Origin: Pacificimonas aurantium
GTDB lineage: Bacteria; Pseudomonadota; Alphaproteobacteria; Sphingomonadales; Sphingomonadaceae
DNA length: 64,000 bases
Assembly (NCBI RefSeq): GCF_020092905.1
Contig: NZ_JAGSGB010000002.1
Span: 1,178,001-1,242,000, forward strand
Direction of reading: 5' to 3'
The position numbers and the translations under genes were made by a program. Positions 33,272 through 40,845 of the stretch are shown in pieces. Within the stretch, counting starts at the first letter, position 1, and each line of letters opens with the position of its first letter. The notes under the pieces were generated by a model that saw only the letters and a program-made list of their open reading frames with translations, had not been told where the DNA came from and searched no databases.

Positions 33272-34296
33272 GCAAGCTCTTCCGTAAAATCTCTTCGCCG
33301 GTCCGGCGGCACGTGATGGTCGAACCAGTCCCTTAGCGGCGCAAGGGCCGGGTGGGAGAGATTCGTTTCGAGATGCCGCCACAGGCGGGGCATATGCCTG
33401 AGATATCGAGGCTTTTCGTCCCGCCGCCACAGGCGGACGAACACGCCGAGAATCCGGCTGGCGCGCTGGGCACCCATGACCGCGTAGCTGGCGGCGAACC
33501 GTTCGGGGTCGAGGTCGGGACGCGCCGCCAGATAGCGCTCGAACATCTCAGGCTCGATGCCTGCGGCAACGTCGCGCCGCGCATCCTGAAGCAGCGACAC
33601 GAGATCATAGCTCGATGGGCCGCACATGGCGTCCTGAAAATCGAGAATGCCGACACGCTGCAGCCCGTCGCGCTGCGGCAGCCACATGAGGTTCGGCGAA
33701 TGATAGTCCAGCTGGACGAGCCGTTCGGCATCATAGGCCGCGGCGGGAAGCACCGCCTCCCACGCCTGCCGGAAGCTGTCGTAAGGCGGCGTATCAGACA
33801 CGCCCTGCAGTTCCGGCCAGTGCCAGTCCAGGAACAGACTGGCCTCGGAAATCAGACGATCCTGACCGTAATGTTCGATGGAGACCGGGCCAAGCCGCCG
33901 GGGCATGGGCTGGCGATGCAGCGATCCCAGAACGTCGGTCGCGGCCTGGTACATGAGAGGCTCGTCATAAGCACCGGGCGCCGTGCCCAAGACGGCGAAG
34001 AACTGCTCTTCGCCCAGATCCTCGAGCAGGATGAAGCCCCTTGGCAGATCCTCCGCGAAAATCTCCGGGGCGCTGAGATCATGTCCGCGAATATAGCGCG
34101 CCAGCTCAACGAACCATTCGCTTCGTTCGCTAGGATCCGGTGCGAACATGAGGACGCGGGTTTCCCCGCCCTTCGCCAACCGGAAGTAACGCCGGAATGC
34201 CGCATCCGCGCTGAATTCGCGCGCATCGCAGCCATCCCACCCACATGAAGCCAGAAAGTCTGCCGCACCGGGCGGCATGGCTAAATCTCTTGCCAT
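33268..34296 (-). CDS. amgK: Cell-wall sugar kinase AmgK (anomeric MurNAc/GlcNAc kinase)
   Basis: AmgK phosphorylates MurNAc at the anomeric position to feed MurU. The 342-residue protein has an aminoglycoside-phosphotransferase fold, with VQLDYHSPNLMWLP as catalytic loop and ILDFQDAMCGPSSYDLV as metal-binding loop. The catalytic Asp is present, but the preceding HRD-type histidine is replaced by Gln-Leu. The start at 34296 has GGAAG five bases upstream and overlaps tsaE by 16 bases; an ATG at 34278, two bases after tsaE, is possible. It overlaps murU by four bases. Confidence 0.9.
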   Translation of the reverse strand: MARDLAMPPGAADFLASCGWDGCDAREFSADAAFRRYFRLAKGGETRVLMFAPDPSERSEWFVELARYIRGHDLSAPEIFAEDLPRGFILLEDLGEEQFFAVLGTAPGAYDEPLMYQAATDVLGSLHRQPMPRRLGPVSIEHYGQDRLISEASLFLDWHWPELQGVSDTPPYDSFRQAWEAVLPAAAYDAERLVQLDYHSPNLMWLPQRDGLQRVGILDFQDAMCGPSSYDLVSLLQDARRDVAAGIEPEMFERYLAARPDLDPERFAASYAVMGAQRASRILGVFVRLWRRDEKPRYLRHMPRLWRHLETNLSHPALAPLRDWFDHHVPPDRRRDFTEELA

Positions 34297-34727
34297 CGCG
34301 TCTTCCAAGGCGGCGGAACGTCCGCTGTCAATGTTCGCGGTCCCTCGCCGTTCCCATCGATCCGCAAGCCGAGCGCAGGTCCGGGAACCCACGCGCCGCC
34401 GCGATCAGGCCACTCAACCAGGAGCGCACCGTCATAAAGGATCTCGTCGAGTGCGAGGGCTTCGGCCTCGCGCGGGGTCTCCAGCCTGTAGAGGTCAGCA
34501 TGCCAGACGGGCAGACGAAGCTCCGCCCCCTCATAAGCCTGCACGAGCGTGAAGGTGGGACTGGGCACTTCACCCGCATGACCCGCCCCGCGAAGAATTC
34601 CGCGCGCAAGCGTGGTCTTTCCCGCGCCAAGGTCACCGGACAATGTGACGATATCGCCCGGAGCCAGGCGTTCACCCAGCCGCTGCCCGAACCTCAGCAT
34701 CTCTTCCTCGCCTGCAAGCCGCGTCAC
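34281..34727 (-). CDS. tsaE: tRNA threonylcarbamoyladenosine synthesis ATPase TsaE
   Basis: TsaE is the ATPase that recycles the TsaBD complex making t6A37 on ANN-decoding tRNAs. The 148-residue product has Walker A SGDLGAGKTTLARGI, followed by SPTFTLVQAYE, HADLYRLE and LLVEWPDRGG, all diagnostic for the family. The start is GTG at 34727 and overlaps the divL stop as GTGA, so translation is coupled to divL. Confidence 0.95.
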   Translation of the reverse strand: MTRLAGEEEMLRFGQRLGERLAPGDIVTLSGDLGAGKTTLARGILRGAGHAGEVPSPTFTLVQAYEGAELRLPVWHADLYRLETPREAEALALDEILYDGALLVEWPDRGGAWVPGPALGLRIDGNGEGPRTLTADVPPPWKTRWQEI

Positions 34728-37132
34728 GACGAACCGGACCTGTCGGTGCTGGCGAGCAGAGTTCGCGCCGGACGGTCGGGAAGTTGCAGAACCGCCACCG
34801 TTCCGCCGCCGTCGCGCGGCTGGAGTTCCACGCTGCCGCCATGAAGCTCGGCAACCTCGCGCACGAGCGGCAGGCCGAGACCGACGCCGGAGGTGCGAGC
34901 CGCGTTGGACGCCTTGTAGAATCGCTCGAACACGCGCGGCAGCTCGTCCTTGGGCACGCCGATGCCCCGGTCCTTGATCCGGACAGAAACACCGGCAGCC
35001 TCCCGAACCGCACGAATTTCGACCTGACCGCCGTCGGGCGTGAAACGCAAAGCGTTCGCGATGAGGTTGTACAGCGCCTGGCGCATACGCATCCGGTCGC
35101 AGATCAATGTCGAGGCCTCTTCCTCGACCGCCCAGTCGACAGTGATACCGCGGTCTTTCGCGGCCCCAGCCAACAAGTCGACGCTATTTGCGATCAGATC
35201 CGAAACGTTCGCGTCCTCCGCCTCCAGCGACAAGGCCCCGACGTCGCTGGCGGCCAGGTCGATAATGCCATTGATCATCACCCGCAGGCGTTCGGCGGAA
35301 ATGAGGATCGAACTGACATAGTCGATCTGCCGCTCGGTCAGCGTCCCCGCCATGCCGGAGTGCAGCATCTCGCCGAAGCCGGTGATATTGGTGAGGGGCG
35401 TTCGAAGTTCGTAGGACATGTTTTCCACGAACCGACTTTTCGCGACATCCGCAGCCTGCAATGCGTCGGTGCGCTCGCGAAGTGCGATCTCCACCCGTTC
35501 GGTATCCGTGATATCCTCGAAGGTGCACAGCGCATTACCGTCCGGAAGCGGCACGGCAGAATAGCGGACGTAGCGGTCGTCGGCGAGTTCCAGCCTGCCG
35601 CTGCGCTCCGACCGGCCTTCGCTGGCAGCCCGCACGAGCCCGCGCATCAGGTCCTCCAGCGACCCCTCTTTCACACTTACGTCGGCCGCGGCGAACACTT
35701 CGTCTAGCTGCGGGTCTCGTGCCAGCACCTGTTCCGGAATGCCCCACAGCCGCGCAAAGGCATCATTGTGGAATTGCAGGCGGCCGGACGCAGCGAAGAC
35801 GCTAACCCCCTCCCGCAAATTCTGCAGGGTGACGCCCTGGACGCGCATAAGCTGCTCGCGCGACGAGGCCAGCCGCAGACGCTCGGACTGATCCTCGAAG
35901 ATCATGAGGAGGCCGCCATCCGGTTCCGGCTGCGCCAGCACGCGGATTACCATATTGTCCGGCAACACCCAGGTTTCCTCGATCCCGCGCTCGGCGCTGT
36001 GGAACCACTCCCCGCGTTCCTTGCGCCATCCGGGAAAGTCCCGCTGTTCGGGCAGGCGCCGCATCTCGCGCATATGTTCGAGCACCCGGTCGAATTCCGG
36101 CCGCGTCGCGATGAACTGCTCCTCGACCTGGAACAGGCGCATGAACGCGCGGTTGGCGGTCATCAGCAGCCGGTCCGGTCCGAAACGAGCCACGCCGGCG
36201 GAAAGCCGTTCCAACATGTCGGCCTGGGCCTCGGCAAAGTGCCGGTATCGCAGGCGCGCAGCTTCGATTTCGCTGATGTCGATGGCGAGGCCGGCGATGT
36301 CGCCCGAAGGCAAGGGAGTCTCGACGATCCTCAGCCGCTTGCGCTCGCCCGAAACAATCGCCGTCTCCTCGCGGAACATGGACCTCCCGCCGTCCCTGAC
36401 CTGAGCAGCGGCCTTCAACGGCGGCAGGTCGGCGCTGTCGGGTAGAAGTTCGACGCCAAGCCGCACAGCTTCGGTCGGTGAGGCTGCCTCTACCGCCTCG
36501 GCATAGGCGTGATTGACGTCGACGAGTTGGAGATCCGCGTTGCGGCGCCACACGGGAAGCGGAACGCTGGCGATAATCCCGCGCGTCGCCTCCAATAGAG
36601 TGCGCTGTTCGTCGCGTTCACGCTCGAGGGCCGACAGACGTTCGGCCACTTCCGTGAGTTCGCTGAACCACACGACCACGCCGCGCATGCCGGCAACCTC
36701 GGGAGGGGCGCTAGATCCATCGGCTTTGAGAAGCCGGCCATCCGCCGCCGTTTTCAAGGTGAGGGAAAAGGGCACGCCCGAAACGGACGTCGCCGCAATC
36801 GCCTGCTCCAGTTCGGTGAAGCCCGCGCCCTCCAGCCCGGCCGTCCGCGCCGGACCGATATCCTCGAACCGGACCGCGCGGCTGTCGAGGCCCAACCAGG
36901 AACGCAGCGTATCGGATATGGTCACGTGGCCCTCGTCGCCGACGATCAGATAGGCTCCCGGCGCCGTGGACAGGAGGCCGCGCAGCCGCAGGCCCCAGGC
37001 TTGCGCGAGCTGCGCCTGGGCACCGATGCGCGCGGAGCGGATAACGGCCCAGACCGCGAACAGGAGCCAAGCCGCGCTGACCATCAGCACCGCCGCAGTG
37101 CGGACATCCAGAGTTGTGGAAAAAAGCGTCAT
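34724..37132 (-). CDS. divL: DivL-type PAS sensor pseudokinase (Tyr at phospho-acceptor site)
   Basis: The 802-residue protein has one N-terminal membrane helix (residues about 13-33). Three to four PAS-like domains follow (about 50-150, 185-295, 310-430 and 435-555), then a dimerisation helix and an HATPase domain. In the helix the usual SHELRTPL reads SYELRTPL, with Tyr574 where the phospho-accepting His should be. The ATP-binding boxes are intact (NLIANALRF, DRGIGVP, GVGLGLP). This matches Caulobacter DivL, which has Tyr550 and controls CckA and the CtrA pathway. It heads the tsaE-amgK-murU-addBA run from its own promoter. Confidence 0.88.
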   Translation of the reverse strand: MTLFSTTLDVRTAAVLMVSAAWLLFAVWAVIRSARIGAQAQLAQAWGLRLRGLLSTAPGAYLIVGDEGHVTISDTLRSWLGLDSRAVRFEDIGPARTAGLEGAGFTELEQAIAATSVSGVPFSLTLKTAADGRLLKADGSSAPPEVAGMRGVVVWFSELTEVAERLSALERERDEQRTLLEATRGIIASVPLPVWRRNADLQLVDVNHAYAEAVEAASPTEAVRLGVELLPDSADLPPLKAAAQVRDGGRSMFREETAIVSGERKRLRIVETPLPSGDIAGLAIDISEIEAARLRYRHFAEAQADMLERLSAGVARFGPDRLLMTANRAFMRLFQVEEQFIATRPEFDRVLEHMREMRRLPEQRDFPGWRKERGEWFHSAERGIEETWVLPDNMVIRVLAQPEPDGGLLMIFEDQSERLRLASSREQLMRVQGVTLQNLREGVSVFAASGRLQFHNDAFARLWGIPEQVLARDPQLDEVFAAADVSVKEGSLEDLMRGLVRAASEGRSERSGRLELADDRYVRYSAVPLPDGNALCTFEDITDTERVEIALRERTDALQAADVAKSRFVENMSYELRTPLTNITGFGEMLHSGMAGTLTERQIDYVSSILISAERLRVMINGIIDLAASDVGALSLEAEDANVSDLIANSVDLLAGAAKDRGITVDWAVEEEASTLICDRMRMRQALYNLIANALRFTPDGGQVEIRAVREAAGVSVRIKDRGIGVPKDELPRVFERFYKASNAARTSGVGLGLPLVREVAELHGGSVELQPRDGGGTVAVLQLPDRPARTLLASTDRSGSS

Positions 37133-37163
37133 TTCGCCTGGAATCCGATTTCCCGTTCAGCAG

Positions 37164-37191
37164 CCTATAGCGCCGCTGGGCGATTTGTCAG
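37164..37191 (-). promoter_or_regulatory. Sigma70-like promoter of divL
   Basis: On the minus strand CTGACA (37186-37191) and TATAGG (37164-37169) are separated by 16 bases. The predicted start lies about 25 bases before the divL ATG. Because the genes from divL to addA overlap or nearly touch, this is the probable main promoter of the whole run. Confidence 0.5.
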
Positions 37192-37242
37192 GCCGCCGTC
37201 GCCCCCATGCGATCGACGCTACCGAAGGCGACACCGGTGACC

Positions 37243-37275
37243 AACGAGAAAGGGCCGGAGCTTCCGCCCCGGCCC
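37243..37275 (-). terminator. Intrinsic terminator after ahcY
   Basis: On the minus strand GGGCCGG (37269-37275) pairs with CCGGCCC (37252-37258) across a ten-base loop and is followed by TTTCTCGTT. It lies about 25 bases after the ahcY stop codon and upstream of the divL promoter, which makes ahcY a separate unit. Confidence 0.7.
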
Positions 37276-37300
37276 CTCGCCGCTTGGCCTGATCGATCGA

Positions 37301-38689
37301 TCAATACCGGTAGGCGTCGGTCTTGTACGGACCTTCCTTCGGCACGTTGATGTAGGAGGCCTGCTCGTCGGACAGCTCGGTCAGATGGACGTTCAGCTTG
37401 TCGAGATGAAGCTTCGCGACCTTCTCGTCGAGATGCTTCGGCAGCACATAGACCTGGTTCTCGTACTCGCCGTGATTCTTCCAAAGTTCGATCTGCGCGA
37501 GCACCTGGTTGGTGAAGCTTGCCGACATGACGAAACTCGGGTGGCCGGTGGCGTTGCCCAGGTTGAGAAGGCGGCCTTGCGACAGCAGCAGGATACGGTG
37601 TCCGTCCGGGAAGGTGTACATGTCCACCTGCGGTTTCACTTCGACATGTTCGAGGTTGCGCAGGCCGTTCACCTGAATCTCGTTATCGAAATGGCCGATG
37701 TTCCCGACGATGGCCATGTCCTTCATTTCGCGCATGTGGTCGACGGTGATGACATCCTTGTTGCCGGTCGACGTGACGAAGATGTCGCCGTGCTTCACGG
37801 CCTCTTCCATCGTCATGACCGAAAAGCCGTCCATGGCCGCCTGCAGCGCACAGATCGGATCGATTTCCGTCACGATCACGCGGGCGCCCGCGCCGCGCAG
37901 CGAAGCCGCCGACCCCTTGCCGACATCGCCATAGCCGGCCACCACGGCCACCTTGCCCGCCATCATTACGTCGGTGCCGCGGCGAATGCCGTCCACCAGC
38001 GATTCCTTGCAGCCATATTTATTGTCGAACTTCGACTTGGTGACGCTGTCGTTCACGTTGATCGCCGGGAACGGCAGCTTGCCCTTTTTCGCAAGGTCAT
38101 AAAGGCGGTGCACACCGGTCGTCGTCTCTTCCGAAACGCCGCGGATGGCATCGCGCGTCTTTTTGAAGAAGCCGGGCGACTCCTTGAGGCGCTGCTGCAG
38201 AACCTTCTGAAACGCCTCTTCTTCCTCGTTCTGCGGCGCGGGAAGGCTTTCGCCCTCCTCAACGCGGGCGCCCCAGATGATGTACATGGTGGCATCGCCG
38301 CCATCGTCGAGGATCATGTTGCAGGGCTCGTCGCCCCACTGGAAAATCTTGTCGACATATTCCCAATATTCCTCGAGCGTTTCGCCCTTCTTCGCGAATA
38401 CGGGAATGCCGGCCTTGGCCATCGCCGCCGCGGCATGATCCTGGGTCGAATAGATATTGCAGGACGCCCAGCGAACCTCCGCACCGAGTTCGGTCAGCGT
38501 TTCGATCAGCGCCGCGGTCTGGATGGTCATGTGAAGGCACCCGGCAATGCGCGCGCCCTTCAGCGGCTTCTCCGCACCATATTCCTCGCGCGTGGCCATC
38601 AGCCCGGGCATTTCGGTTTCGGCGATGTCCAATTCGGTCCGGCCATATTGGGCAAGTCCGATGTCGGCGATGATGTAGTCTTCGGCCAT
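37301..38689 (-). CDS. ahcY: Adenosylhomocysteinase
   Basis: AhcY hydrolyses S-adenosylhomocysteine to adenosine and homocysteine, removing the product inhibitor of methyltransferases. The 462-residue protein begins [20 protein letters not shown] and contains [20 protein letters not shown]. The NAD-binding loop GYGDVGKG is near residues 247-254, and the C-terminus DAYRY is typical. The length fits the bacterial type with the insert. AAAGGAG precedes the ATG. A perfect palindrome overlapping a -10-like box lies 75-94 bases upstream, and an intrinsic terminator follows the gene. Confidence 0.98.
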   Translation of the reverse strand: MAEDYIIADIGLAQYGRTELDIAETEMPGLMATREEYGAEKPLKGARIAGCLHMTIQTAALIETLTELGAEVRWASCNIYSTQDHAAAAMAKAGIPVFAKKGETLEEYWEYVDKIFQWGDEPCNMILDDGGDATMYIIWGARVEEGESLPAPQNEEEEAFQKVLQQRLKESPGFFKKTRDAIRGVSEETTTGVHRLYDLAKKGKLPFPAINVNDSVTKSKFDNKYGCKESLVDGIRRGTDVMMAGKVAVVAGYGDVGKGSAASLRGAGARVIVTEIDPICALQAAMDGFSVMTMEEAVKHGDIFVTSTGNKDVITVDHMREMKDMAIVGNIGHFDNEIQVNGLRNLEHVEVKPQVDMYTFPDGHRILLLSQGRLLNLGNATGHPSFVMSASFTNQVLAQIELWKNHGEYENQVYVLPKHLDEKVAKLHLDKLNVHLTELSDEQASYINVPKEGPYKTDAYRY

Positions 38690-38763
38690 GGCGAGCGCTC
38701 CTTTCGGATAAAACGGGTATGATCTCTGCCCCGGCCCTTAGGGAGAGGACCGGGACCGAGCAA

Positions 38764-38783
38764 ATATAAAGATGTCTTTATAT
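38764..38783 (-). promoter_or_regulatory. Perfect 20-base palindrome upstream of ahcY (probable operator)
   Basis: The plus strand reads ATATAAAGATGTCTTTATAT: two perfect nine-base half-sites around a two-base centre, in GC-rich surroundings. On the minus strand its end provides TATATT, a good -10 box, so a bound protein would block the ahcY promoter. SAM- or SAH-responsive ArsR-family repressors are known to control ahcY in other Proteobacteria. Assignment to such a regulator is inference; none is encoded in this window. Confidence 0.6.
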
Positions 38784-38786
38784 GAT

Positions 38787-38805
38787 CGCCTGAAAGGCTC
38801 AGGCG
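38787..38805 (-). terminator. Hairpin at the yqgE stop codon
   Basis: A perfect seven-base-pair stem (38787-38793 with 38799-38805) with a five-base loop includes the yqgE stop codon. No T-run follows on the minus strand, so it is at best a weak or factor-assisted terminator just upstream of the ahcY palindrome. Confidence 0.3.
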
Positions 38806-39359
38806 GTTCCCGCGCTGGGCGAGAGAAGGCCGACGTCGATGCCTTCGCTTTCGAACGCCAGGCGCCAGCGGTCTTCCACCGGCGTGTCCCACAGGAAAGC
38901 CTCGGTCCCTTCGGCCCGCATCCAGCCATGCTGGGTCAGTTCGCCGTCGAGCTGGCCCTCTCCCCAACCGGTATAGCCGAGCGCCACCAGCCATTTCTTC
39001 GGACCCGTCCCCGCCGCGATCGCGCGGAGGATGTCGAGCGTCGCCGTGAGCGCCCAGCGGCCTGCCACGTTCAGCGTCCCCTGCCCTTCATAGTCGGTCG
39101 AATGCAGCACGAACCCGCGCGCGGGTTCGACGGGGCCGCCGGCATAGACCGGGCCGTCCTCCATGTCGCCGGGATCGACGCCGAGCTGTTCGAACAACCC
39201 GTGAAGCGTCACATCTCCGCGCAGATGATTCACGACGATACCGAGGGCACTCTCTTCGTCATGCGAGCAGACGGCGATGAGAGCGCGCGCAAAGCGGTCA
39301 TCGCCCATCCCCGGCATGGACAAAAGAAACTGGCCGGAGAGAAATTGCGGTTCTGTCAT
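38799..39359 (-). CDS. YqgE/AlgH family protein (UPF0301)
   Basis: The 186-residue product belongs to the YqgE/AlgH family, whose biochemical role is not settled. Diagnostic segments are FLSGQFLLSMPGMGDDRF, ALGIVVNHL, VYAGGPVEPARGFVLHS and the late ALGYTGWGEGQLDGEL. Two ATGs lie two codons apart (39365 and 39359); the second has the better-spaced AGG site. The gene is divergent from the peroxiredoxin gene and lies directly upstream of ahcY on the same strand. Confidence 0.92.
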   Translation of the reverse strand: MTEPQFLSGQFLLSMPGMGDDRFARALIAVCSHDEESALGIVVNHLRGDVTLHGLFEQLGVDPGDMEDGPVYAGGPVEPARGFVLHSTDYEGQGTLNVAGRWALTATLDILRAIAAGTGPKKWLVALGYTGWGEGQLDGELTQHGWMRAEGTEAFLWDTPVEDRWRLAFESEGIDVGLLSPSAGTA

Positions 39360-39507
39360 ATGCATAGCCTATCGGAGCTTGCTGGTGGCTGCCAAGAAGA
39401 GAACAGGGCAACATCATAACGCGTCCGCCGGATGGCCAGTCGCAATTCACGGAACAAGGCGGCCCTCGAAGGCGCTTGAAAATCACATCTGCAGGAGGAG
39501 ATACGCA

Positions 39508-39990
39508 ATGACGGTTTCGGTTGGAGACAAGGTCCCGAACGCCACGCTGACGAAAATGACCAGCGACGGGCCGCGTCCCGTCAACACTGAGGAATTCTTC
39601 TCCGGCCGCTGCGTGGCGCTATTCGCCGTCCCCGGCGCGTTTACGCCGACATGCTCTGCCAAACACCTCCCCGGCTTCATCGAAAAGGCCGGCGAGCTGA
39701 AGGAAAAGGGCATCGACGAGATTGCCTGTGTGTCGGTGAACGATGCCTTCGTCATGGACGCCTGGGGCCGCGATGCGAACGCCGTCGACAAGATCACCAT
39801 GCTCGCCGACGGAAATGGCGAATTTGCTGAAAAGCTTGGGCTTTCCATGGACGCGTCCGGCTTCGGCATGGGCAAGCGTTCGCAGCGCTTCTCCATGATC
39901 GTGAAGGACGGCAAGGTCAGCGAACTGAATGTCGAGGCCCCCGGCGATTTCCGCGTTTCGAGCGCGGAGCACATGCTCAGCCAGCTTTAA
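39508..39990 (+). CDS. Peroxiredoxin, Prx5 type
   Basis: This 160-residue thiol peroxidase should reduce hydrogen peroxide and organic peroxides. The peroxidatic cysteine is Cys49 in VPGAFTPTCSAKHLPGF, and Cys74 in EIACVSVNDAF is at the position used for an intramolecular disulfide in Prx5-type enzymes. The ATG at 39508 follows a very strong AGGAGGAG site. It stands alone, divergent from yqgE and convergent with the SIMPL gene. The reductant (thioredoxin, glutaredoxin or glutathione) cannot be told. Confidence 0.94.
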   Translation: MTVSVGDKVPNATLTKMTSDGPRPVNTEEFFSGRCVALFAVPGAFTPTCSAKHLPGFIEKAGELKEKGIDEIACVSVNDAFVMDAWGRDANAVDKITMLADGNGEFAEKLGLSMDASGFGMGKRSQRFSMIVKDGKVSELNVEAPGDFRVSSAEHMLSQL

Positions 39991-40016
39991 CAGCCAGCTT
40001 TGACCTGATCTCGAAC

Positions 40017-40058
40017 CTCCGGGCGTGCTGGACGCCAAGGGCATTCGCGCGCCCGGAG
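40017..40058. terminator. Inverted repeat between convergent genes, likely two-way terminator
   Basis: A perfect nine-base inverted repeat (40017-40025 with 40050-40058) with a 24-base loop sits between the peroxiredoxin stop (39990) and the SIMPL stop (40066). Its position between convergent genes suggests termination in both directions, but neither side has a clear T-run. Confidence 0.4.
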
Positions 40059-40065
40059 CTCATAC

Positions 40066-40845
40066 CTAGTCGGCGGGGACGAGCAGAAAGTCGACATAAA
40101 GCTGCGCGCTGCGCGTGATCTCCCCTTGGGCGAGCGGCGGCGGCGGCGGAGCCGGAACCGCCATCTCGTAGTTCTGAACTCGCGAACCAGTTACCGTGAT
40201 CACATCGGTGGCGGACACGCCGAGCGGGCCGCTATCCGAAATTCGTAGGATGGACGCGACGCTCATGCCGAACCCTTCGGCGTAGGCACGCGCCTCCGCC
40301 AGCGCCTGCCGCACCGCGTCGCGGCGGGCCAGGGAGAGGACCTCCTCTTCCCCCTCCTCCAGCTGGAAACTCGGACCGTTTACCGTATTCGCTCCCGCTT
40401 CGAACAGGGCATCGAGGATGTCGGGGGCCTTGTCGAGGTCGCGCAGCCGCACCGTGACACTGTTATTTGCAACATAGCCGAGAATGCGGGGAGCCGCCGT
40501 CTGGGCTCCCCGCTCGCCCCGTTCGAACTCCGGCTGCACGCTGACCGAGCGCGTCTGGATATCGCGCGGCGCAACCTCCATCCGGTCGAGAGTATCGGCT
40601 ATCTTGCTTGCCAGCGCGCTATTCTCGTCGATCGCCTGCCGCGCGGTGTCACCGGTGGTCGTGATACCGACGGAAAAGACCGCGACGTCGGGAACCGCTA
40701 CGGCTTCCCCGCGCGCCCGCACCTGAAGCAGGGTGGCACCGCCTAACTCCGGCAAGGATTGGGCGGCCGCCGAAGAACAGACAGGCGCCAGCGTGGCGAT
40801 CGCCAGACATCCGGCAACGGCGCGCACAGAATCTACCAGCCGCAT
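40066..40845 (-). CDS. Exported SIMPL-domain protein
   Basis: The 259-residue product has a signal peptide (residues 1 to about 28, MRLVDSVRAVAGCLAIATL, then SSAAAQS). A SIMPL/DUF541 domain fills the rest: ARGEAVAVPDVAVFSVGI, an IQTRSVSVQPEF strand, YVANNSVTVRLRDL and RAYAEGFGMSVASIL. A proline run (PAPPPPPLAQGE) precedes the last strand. SIMPL proteins are periplasmic or outer-membrane proteins of poorly known function, sometimes linked to oxidative stress. Its start overlaps the end of the peptidase M2 gene by 13 bases. Confidence 0.88.
   Translation of the reverse strand: MRLVDSVRAVAGCLAIATLAPVCSSAAAQSLPELGGATLLQVRARGEAVAVPDVAVFSVGITTTGDTARQAIDENSALASKIADTLDRMEVAPRDIQTRSVSVQPEFERGERGAQTAAPRILGYVANNSVTVRLRDLDKAPDILDALFEAGANTVNGPSFQLEEGEEEVLSLARRDAVRQALAEARAYAEGFGMSVASILRISDSGPLGVSATDVITVTGSRVQNYEMAVPAPPPPPLAQGEITRSAQLYVDFLLVPAD

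Noticed and set aside
37290-37303. 14-base palindrome TGATCGATCGATCA at the ahcY stop codon
   Set aside because: It is a short GATC repeat that includes the stop codon; no regulatory context. The real terminator lies just downstream.
38690-38763. Possible SAM or SAH riboswitch in the ahcY leader
   Set aside because: The sequence between the -10 box and the ATG is only about 75 bases and I could not form a recognised SAM or SAH riboswitch core; a protein operator explains the region better.
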